A stretch of 64,000 bases of DNA. It comes from Varanus komodoensis. Lineage: Eukaryota > Chordata > Lepidosauria > Squamata > Varanidae. Position 1 is the stretch's first letter. Every line of letters begins with the position of its first letter. Shown here piece by piece: positions 57,341-64,000 of this stretch. A program made the position numbers and the translations under genes. The notes under the pieces were generated by a model. It did not search any database. It had not been told where the DNA came from and worked only from the letters and a program-made list of their open reading frames with translations. The stretch covers positions 4,103,524 through 4,167,523 of the forward strand of contig NW_025336114.1 of NCBI RefSeq assembly GCF_004798865.1, in the 5' to 3' direction.

Positions 57341-58337
57341 TATGCTTCCTGCCAACTGGAGATGCAAGATTATCTTGACTGTTATCTGAAGTAAATTTAT
57401 CATTTAGTACTCCTGTGGACCTGGATCAGGAGCACTACATCACAATCAAGTTTCAAAATGATAATCTTATCCACTATCTTTGGCAAACAGCATTGATTAT
57501 GTAAACACTCATGTCCCTTTCTGTTGCTTTGTTAATGTGTTTCTCTGCTTTCATTTATTCATGCGATGATAAAAGTTAGCAACTTGTGAAGAATGTTTAA
57601 AAGGCAGTGGTTACATGTAATAAGGATATAAACAAAAGGGCAGTCATTGTTCTCTTTTACTCACTAGTACTGATTCAGTTTGCAGCTTTTCATGATCGCA
57701 TCTATAAAGCCAGTAGTCTAACATAGCCAGGCTGCCTAGTGTTACTGTCTTACACCCATTTAGTAGCCATTCATCCACTTTAAAGGCTGGGTAGAGCCAT
57801 GCATTTTGTAAAGCCAGTTGGTTATGGGTTTAAGCTATGCTATAAAATGCCAGAAGTTCATATCTGTTCTCAAAGGGGCAAGGCCAAGGACTCTAATCCA
57901 GCTATATGTTTAAATTACTAAAAAGACAAAGGCTCCTGCTGTACTTTGAGTGACTCATTTCCACAGGGAGAGATAGTATGCCTAACTGAAGGGAATTTCT
58001 TTTGAGTTGCTAATTAATTGCATATCCTTAAGAGTTCACTCATATCAAACTACTCAGCTACCTGTGTCTTGTGCATCAAGTCTGCTCTGGGCTATTCTAT
58101 GTTTCTGTTTTGCATGGGACCTGAAAAAAATCCAAACCTAGGTTGTATGAGGCAGGAGTAGCAGGGAGGGGGTTGAATGGCAAGGTCAAAAGTTCTAATA
58201 AGAGATTTTGTGGCAATTGAATCTAGCTTTCTACATAAGGGGTAAGAAGTTGCATCAAACTTAATAAACACATATCCAGATGGAAGGACTGTGTCCTGGA
58301 TTTTTACCTACTTTTAGGACAGCAGCAAACATGGGTA

Positions 58338-58422
58338 ACTGCAATTCTATGCATGTCTACTCACATATAAATCCTACTAAGTCAATGGTTTACTTATAGG
58401 TAAGTGTGCATACAATTATAGA
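58338..58422. repeat. Short dispersed inverted repeat, 'GCAATCCTA' family
   Basis: gcaattctatgcatgtctac ... taggtaagtgtgcatacaat: both inverted ends are present. Confidence 0.6.
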
Positions 58423-58582
58423 CTTACATATTTCGGTAAGCTGAAAGCTTAACTGTAGTACTGCCTTACTGATAATATACAAAATTATTCCCTTCTTTAA
58501 CTTTTAAAGCATTGTTTATTCTGAGTTGGAATATGTCGTTTGCAAGGTACTCCAATGAAAGAGAATTGACTGTGCCGTAGGG

Positions 58583-58677
58583 CAGGAATGGGCACTTTGC
58601 AACTCTCCAAATGTTTTTGACCTGCAGTTCCCCTAACCCTTCCCCATTGCGTCTGCTGACTAGGCCTGATAAGAGTC
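58583..58677. repeat. Short palindromic interspersed repeat, 'CTACAACTCCC' family
   Basis: caggaatgggcactttgcaa, ctctccaaatgtttttgacc and tgcagttcccctaacccttc follow the family's left half. Confidence 0.5.
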
Positions 58678-61600
58678 ATAGACCAAAATACCTGCCCTCT
58701 TCTGCATTATATGCAAACAGTAGCAGGTCTACTACCTTTGCCTTCTGTCTCAATCCATGGAATGTGTATATCGGCCCTTAGTCACTCTGCCTGTTTGCCA
58801 GTTCTCCCTCTTGCCATGGTGGACACACTCCTACAGTCAAACATTGCATTTTAAAGAAACAGCCACTTTCTATAGGTAAGCCATGAGGGGGACCCATTTA
58901 GATTCTTCAGTTTACTCAGCATAATGGGTGCTCCCACCCTGCTAAGTGGCTATCCTGAGTCAATTTGACCTAGTTGCAATTGCAGGCCAAAATGATTGAA
59001 GGGCCATAAGTTACCTACCTCTTAGGGTATAGCTAAGGTGCACGGCATCTTGACAGCTCTGTGTTTAGCAAATGTAACTCTAAAAAGCAGCAGCTATTGG
59101 TGATGGCAGATTTTTGGCAAAAATGGGATAGCATACCTAACACTAAAGGTGGTATTAATTGTTAGCCCTACTTACTGAAATGTATAGGTCTTAAATTATA
59201 CTGAATGCAACTGTAGGTTCACAAGAAAATTTTGTACCTCATTGCGCAAGCTGTAAACCACTTACAGTTTTTGAATATCCTGAATGTGGAAAAGGGGGGA
59301 AATGTGTCTACTGTAGCTGCTACAGCTTATAGGACATACTGACTTTTGGTGATAGTGCCATGAACTTGGCAACTTTTTGAATTAAATGTAACTTCCAGTG
59401 CAGAGTGTATGTGGGTCTTACTATGCTATTGTTTTAAGTACAATGAACCTGAATGAAAATAGTGCATCATGTGATGAAGGAATGACAGTGAAGTGCAGGT
59501 TGGTAGCATATGTCTATATGGTTGTTTCTGCACATGCCCAAGTCACTATTCAGTGGGTATGGACATTTCACTGCATCTCTGTGAAGACTTTCAAGAACCA
59601 GGCAGAGTAAAATATCTACATATATTGCTAATGTGGGATATATATAAGTTCTCAGTATGATTTTACTATGCAATCAGACTTAATTACATACTTCAAAACT
59701 ACTTTTTAGCACATTTTTATAATTGCATGAACTAACCCAAATATGGCTGTTGCTCTGATATGTCAGCTGAGATGCATAAAAGTGCTGGAACAGATACTTT
59801 AAATGTAAACATAGCATAACTTAATAGCAAATTAATGTTTTGATGATGCAGTAAGGGCCATCCCACCATCCTACGTGGGGGTAAAGAATGCCCTTTGAAG
59901 GAAGTGAAGATAAGATCTTAAGTCCTGCCAAACCTTTAGCAGGAATACCATTTCTTTTGTAGAAGCAAAGAAGGCACCATGCTTTAGCATTATACAGTCT
60001 GAGTGCAATCCAACAATGACAACCATAAATCTCTGAATACTGAGGATTATGGGCATCCAGAAGTGAGAGGAGACCAGAACTAAAAACCAGCTCTGCATTT
60101 GTGCCTTGCTAGAAGGCAGATTTTGTCCATCTAGGTAAGGCACTATGGGTAGAGATGAGAGGAGAATGGGGCACCACCAGAAAACGTGAGACCCTGGTGT
60201 ACCCAGTCTCCTCCCCTCACTACAGAACATTGGCTTCACCCCCTCCTTCAATGTAACAGCAAACTGGGGAGGGTAGGTTGGAGGGGGTTTTTTGCAGCCT
60301 CAGAGCTGAGCCTCTGAAAAATCCTATGGCCCCCTCTAGGGGCCATGAGCTTGCTCTGCTAGTGGATTATTACGGCACCAACTTTCAAGACAACATAAGT
60401 GTTGCTTTTGTTAACTCCCTCTTGCACTATCTGAATTCCATCAAAAATTTAATTTGGTATGAAGGGAATTACGTTATAATTCTTCTGTTACATGTTGGAG
60501 CTCAGGTTCTCCAGCCTGTGTTTTCCTTTCAATGTGTGTGCGTTTTGGGATTCTTGTAAGGGCAAACCATCTCCTTATCCTGCCTCCATTTGTGTGATTT
60601 CTGCAAACTGCTTCTTAGGTAGATTTAAATCATTTTACCTGCATCTGTGAAAAAACAGCCTAGAGTGAAATTGCAGAATGAACATCCCATCTGCTGAGAA
60701 TTCTTACCTCTGCAAGGGGCTGTGTATTCCAAACACAGGGCTGCTGATAACATCTAAACTGTCAGAAGACAAAGTTGGTGCAGTAAAAGTGAAGGGCCAC
60801 CTCACATACTAGAAAGTATTAATACTTCCATGCAGGAACTTGAAAATATCAAATGTGAACCATCATATGCAATTTTCTCGTGTAGGATTGTCATATAAAC
60901 ATGAGCAACACAGGATTTATACAAATTCCTAAATGGTGCAACTTCCATATAGAAATTTTAGATATGCGCTGCCTTTAACCAACTTAGTACAAAATATTTC
61001 AACTGTTTTACTTACATAAGCACTTTTGCAATTGTCTTGAATGTAGGCTATAACGTTTTAAATTAGGTTCCAAACATTTGCTTTTAATTCCTATCATTTG
61101 ACCTGTAGCATAACAAGTAGAGAAACTGCTGGAAGATGTAAAAAAGGATGCTGACTGTCCAACCGGAATGACAAAAGGCCAATACCTGGAAAGAAACCAA
61201 TTTATATCACAATTCTATACTCAGAAATAAGTAAATGCTGATGTATAGGGATATTAGATTGCAGGCTTAGTTTGTCTAGCCTTTAAACAAGCCTGACATA
61301 ATAGTTTAAAAGCCCAACCAGACAATTTCTATGCAGTCATCATGATTATTAATAAACAAGTGTCTTATACTGCATCATACTTCAAAAAAAAACCACACAA
61401 TTTTCCTTTTTAAGATGAAAGTTGGTATTCATACTATTGTATGCATCCATCATTGCAATGTTGATTACGAACTACACTGGGATTGGACTAGAGAAAAATG
61501 CATGGAAGGGAGCAGGCAAAAAGTTACCTTTTTTGCTCCCATCTGTCCCCCAGCACTCATCCAAATGGCTTTTCTAAGAATCAGCTGCCCCTGCTGAAGA

Positions 61601-62219
61601 GGTAGGCTGTGGTATGGTGTGAGAGGAACCCTGGAAGTAGGACAGAGGGATCTTGTGGAAGCAGTGCTCTCAAAAAGTATCCTCCCAGTCTTTCTCCCAC
61701 TGGCCTACTCCATTCAGCAAGGTCCTCCAATCCTCAGAAGAGGCATGGCAAGGGGGAAATACTCCTTTACGGCCACTGGATTCAATTTATTTACATTTCA
61801 CACTTTGAAATATTTGCCTTTCATATAATTAAGTATAAATTGCATTATGGTAGCATAAACTACTGCTAGTGTAATGCTGATAGTGTTGGCTGAAGTGACT
61901 GGTCTGGGGAAATCACATTTCAACAATTAGCTTATGTTAGCACAACATAATTTACATTAGCACTGATGCCAAATAGGATACTACACTGCCCTTGTATGTG
62001 AAGTGACAGTTACTTTTCATTCACACCAGATTCTCAAGTTTCTAAATTGCAAACTTCATACATTTTCTGTTAATTATTGTAAACTTCATTACTCCAACCA
62101 AAGTTCTCATTGCAATGTTGCTAAAAAACAGCATCCTAAGGTGTACGCCATTCTTCCAAATGCAATCAAATGAAAATATCAAAGATCTTACATTTTAATC
62201 TTATAATGGTAACAATTAA

Positions 62220-63083
62220 TTTATTGTTGCCAACTTAAAATAGTGGTAATATGACATTTAAATATTAATTACATGATAGGTTCTTAAAAACAAGAGTATT
62301 AAGGTCTGCATTCACATTATCGGTATTTGAATCCAACTGCTTAGTCTTGCAGACTATAGTTGAATTCAGAATTTCCGTTCGTTAACTTGCTGTTATGATT
62401 TGATCTGGATTCAGAGCTGTTTGAAGTTGTGGTCTACACAGAATTACTTCCTAAGAGCTCTTTGTATCTCTGCTATTGCAGAACGGGAACATCAGCTAAT
62501 TACCATGAATGTACAAAACGTCTGACCAGCAGGTATTGGAAAAATGCTATCCAGGTAATTGCCTGGTTCCTGTAATAAATTAAAATCTTTCAGAATGATT
62601 CAGCCTCAGAATGTCTTCTTCAGAAGGTACTGAAGTGTTCCTTTTGTGTCCCACAGAATTACTCATTTCAATGAGACAAGTGTAGAAAAAAAACGAGAGG
62701 TGGTTGGCTACACTGGCAAATGCTGGGTTTAAAAGAGGGCACTGAAGAAGATTGCTCAGGTGAATTGAAAAAAGATTGAAGCAAACTCCTCTTGAGGTCT
62801 CTGACACTCACTGAGTGGGTTGGTGAAAAATGTCACACCGAGACATACACGGCACTGAGGCAGTCAGAAGGAAAGCGGCTCTACCGTGCAAGGCCACCTG
62901 GGTTTAGTTGGTTTTTGTTTTCTTCTTTCAATCCCAGAATTCTATCTGACTTGTCTAATCTCTTGAAGAGTTTTGTGTTTGTTTGTTTTGTGTTTGTTTG
63001 GCAGGCTATCCTCTGATTCCCCCTTTTTTATGTCTGCAGCCCATCACCATCATTGTGTGGATCCAAATGAGCTGCTGAGCCTG
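62220..63083 (-). other. MMP24: MMP24 3' UTR, extent inferred
   Basis: Sequence downstream of the MMP24 stop on the minus strand holds no open frame of interest and a T/G-rich simple stretch near 62970-63003 (as read on +). A minus-strand AATAAA at 62220-62225 is one possible end; longer forms are possible. Confidence 0.35.
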
Positions 63084-63421
63084 TCATACCCATTCTTGCA
63101 CAGGTCGTCTGTAGTAGGTCACACTTTGCTGAACCTCTTTGTTCTTGAACTGGAAGATTGTGTATACCAGGACAAGGATACACAAAGATAAAATGCAGGG
63201 GATCACAACTGCAATTGCATTGACAGTGCTAGGCACATCATTTATCGTCACCATAATATCCACGTCATCATGGGAGAGGCGACGGTCTTTGCTTCGTTCA
63301 ACCTCCTTTTGGTTACAACCCATCCAGTCTTTGAGGATTGACCTGGGATACCCTGGTTCCACAGTCAGCCTCTGGTTATCAAACTTCCAGTATTCCTTAC
63401 CTTTATAAAAGTAGGTATAAA
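63084..63421 (-). CDS. MMP24: MMP24 last coding exon
   Basis: On the minus strand the acceptor cttttccag precedes 63421, and the TGA stop is 63086-63084. 111 residues: end of hemopexin domain with the domain-closing Cys (KDWMGC), stem, transmembrane helix and cytoplasmic tail. The stem basic cluster has Ser where mammals have Arg (ERSKDRR against ERRKERR). Confidence 0.96.
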
Positions 63422-64000
63422 CTGGAAAAGAAAGCAGAAATTATTCCATTCTGTGCAATTCACAGATTGCAAAGGTATGTAGATAAAATTCTGTACATGG
63501 CAGAACTGACTACCTTGCCCTATAATGTGGGCCATATAGGAAATACAAATAAGCTGTATCCTATACTGAATGCCAGGGTAAAAATAATTTGTTTTATCTT
63601 TTGCTATACAAAGGATAGTATTGTTGCCCTACTCTCATGAAGAAGAATTTGGAGAACGGGGACAGAATAAGCATCCATTAGTTGTTCAAGATCAGAGAAA
63701 AAATTCTGTATATGATGAAAGCAAGGCTGCTTCAAGGTTATCTGGAAGAGAAAATGGGCTGCATCAGCAAGGAGTCTGCCTATAACCACTTAATGTGTCT
63801 CTGCAGTGCTGTGATCAAACAGCCTTTAATATAATTAGAATGCAAAACTCAACAAAAGATATAATAAATGCTATTGAACTGATACATAAGAAACATGATA
63901 AATACATACACCCTTCTTTGCTGACAAAAGCGCCTTGTGGAGATTGAGGGATCCCTTTCCATACAGTGATGGGTTTGGGATAGCCTGGATCTGTTGCTCT
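63084..64000 (-). CDS. MMP24: MMP24 (MT5-MMP), last two coding exons
   Basis: MMP24 is a membrane-type matrix metalloprotease, prominent in the nervous system, that activates proMMP-2 and cleaves cadherins. Two exons, 63910 to beyond the window end and 63084-63421, join in phase on the minus strand. They encode the last hemopexin-like blade (YPKPITVWKGIPQSPQG, FVSKEG, then FYTYFYKGKEYWKFDNQ), the stem with a basic cluster ERSKDRR, a transmembrane segment AIAVVIPCILSLCILVLVYT, and a short cytoplasmic tail ending RRPVQEWV. The terminal EWV is a PDZ-binding motif known in this protein to bind GRIP1/ABP. The catalytic domain and propeptide lie beyond 64000. The gene converges on EIF6, as in human. 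Confidence 0.96.
63910..64000 (-). CDS. MMP24: MMP24 penultimate coding exon (partial)
   Basis: Minus-strand reading from 64000 gives RATDPGYPKPITVWKGIPQ then SPQGAFVSKEG, followed by donor gtatgt. This is the hemopexin repeat 4 start found in membrane-type MMPs. The exon continues past the window edge. Confidence 0.94.

Larger units (their letters stand above)
57341..62219. other. EIF6 3' UTR and convergent EIF6-MMP24 intergenic region
   Basis: The EIF6 3' UTR starts here; the first AATAAA after the stop is at 58263-58268, which may be too distant, so the end is unresolved. Repeats: a 'GCAATCCTA'-family copy at about 58338-58420 and a 'CTACAACTCCC'-family copy at about 58583-58677. A CTCF-like 17-mer is at 60328-60344. 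No coding exon could be supported; the longest open frame (59871-60251 on minus) has no recognisable content. Confidence 0.4.

Noticed and set aside
59871-60251. A 126-residue open frame on minus between EIF6 and MMP24
   Set aside because: No recognisable motif and no splice context. It cannot be told from chance.

Overview
The window is a vertebrate genomic segment, almost certainly from a squamate reptile (lizard or snake). The genes have spliced vertebrate structure with GT-AG introns. The spaces between exons are filled with a squamate-type repeat set: RTE/BovB LINEs, reptilian CR1 and L2-like LINE fragments, tRNA-derived SINEs whose body reads 'gggtgac..ggccagtcac..ctacctcacagggttgttgt', hAT and other short terminal-inverted-repeat elements, and long dinucleotide microsatellites. 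No species can be named from the sequence alone.

Four protein-coding genes are supported, in the order and relative orientation known from human 20q11.22: UQCC1 (3' part, + strand, coding exons from 7324 to 24155), FAM83C (complete coding sequence in four exons, + strand, 30800 to 43268), EIF6 (complete coding sequence in six exons, + strand, 51480 to 57340) and MMP24 (last two coding exons, - strand, 63084 to the window end). EIF6 and MMP24 converge on a 5.7 kb intergenic stretch. All splice phases were checked by joining exons: FAM83C gives 570 residues and EIF6 gives 245, the same length as human EIF6.

Layout: 1-7323 is the UQCC1 intron (or upstream region) with a CR1 fragment, tRNA-derived SINEs and a BovB copy. 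7324-24155 holds four UQCC1 coding exons separated by one 14 kb intron and two short ones; the long intron carries a G32 homopolymer, a second, inverted BovB copy, L2-like pieces and SINEs. 24156-30799 is intergenic with little recognisable. 30800-43268 is FAM83C, whose first intron carries a ~3.7 kb, highly diverged tandem array of ~170 bp units. 43269-51479 is intergenic and repeat-rich: a TA-flanked inverted-repeat element, two related hAT-type elements around a 178 bp tandem duplication with CCCTAA motifs, an L2-like and a CR1 fragment, then a GC-rich block at about 50 kb and the EIF6 promoter. 51480-57340 is EIF6. 57341-63083 is intergenic plus the MMP24 3' UTR.

The genes do not form a functional operon-like unit: UQCC1 acts in mitochondrial complex III assembly, FAM83C is a CK1-anchoring DUF1669 protein, EIF6 is a 60S ribosome anti-association factor, and MMP24 is a membrane-type metalloprotease. 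Their grouping is conserved synteny. The most unusual observations are the intronic nucleosome-length satellite in FAM83C, the short FAM83C C-terminal region, a Ser-to-Thr change at the EIF6 regulatory phosphosite, and the hAT / telomere-motif tandem block.
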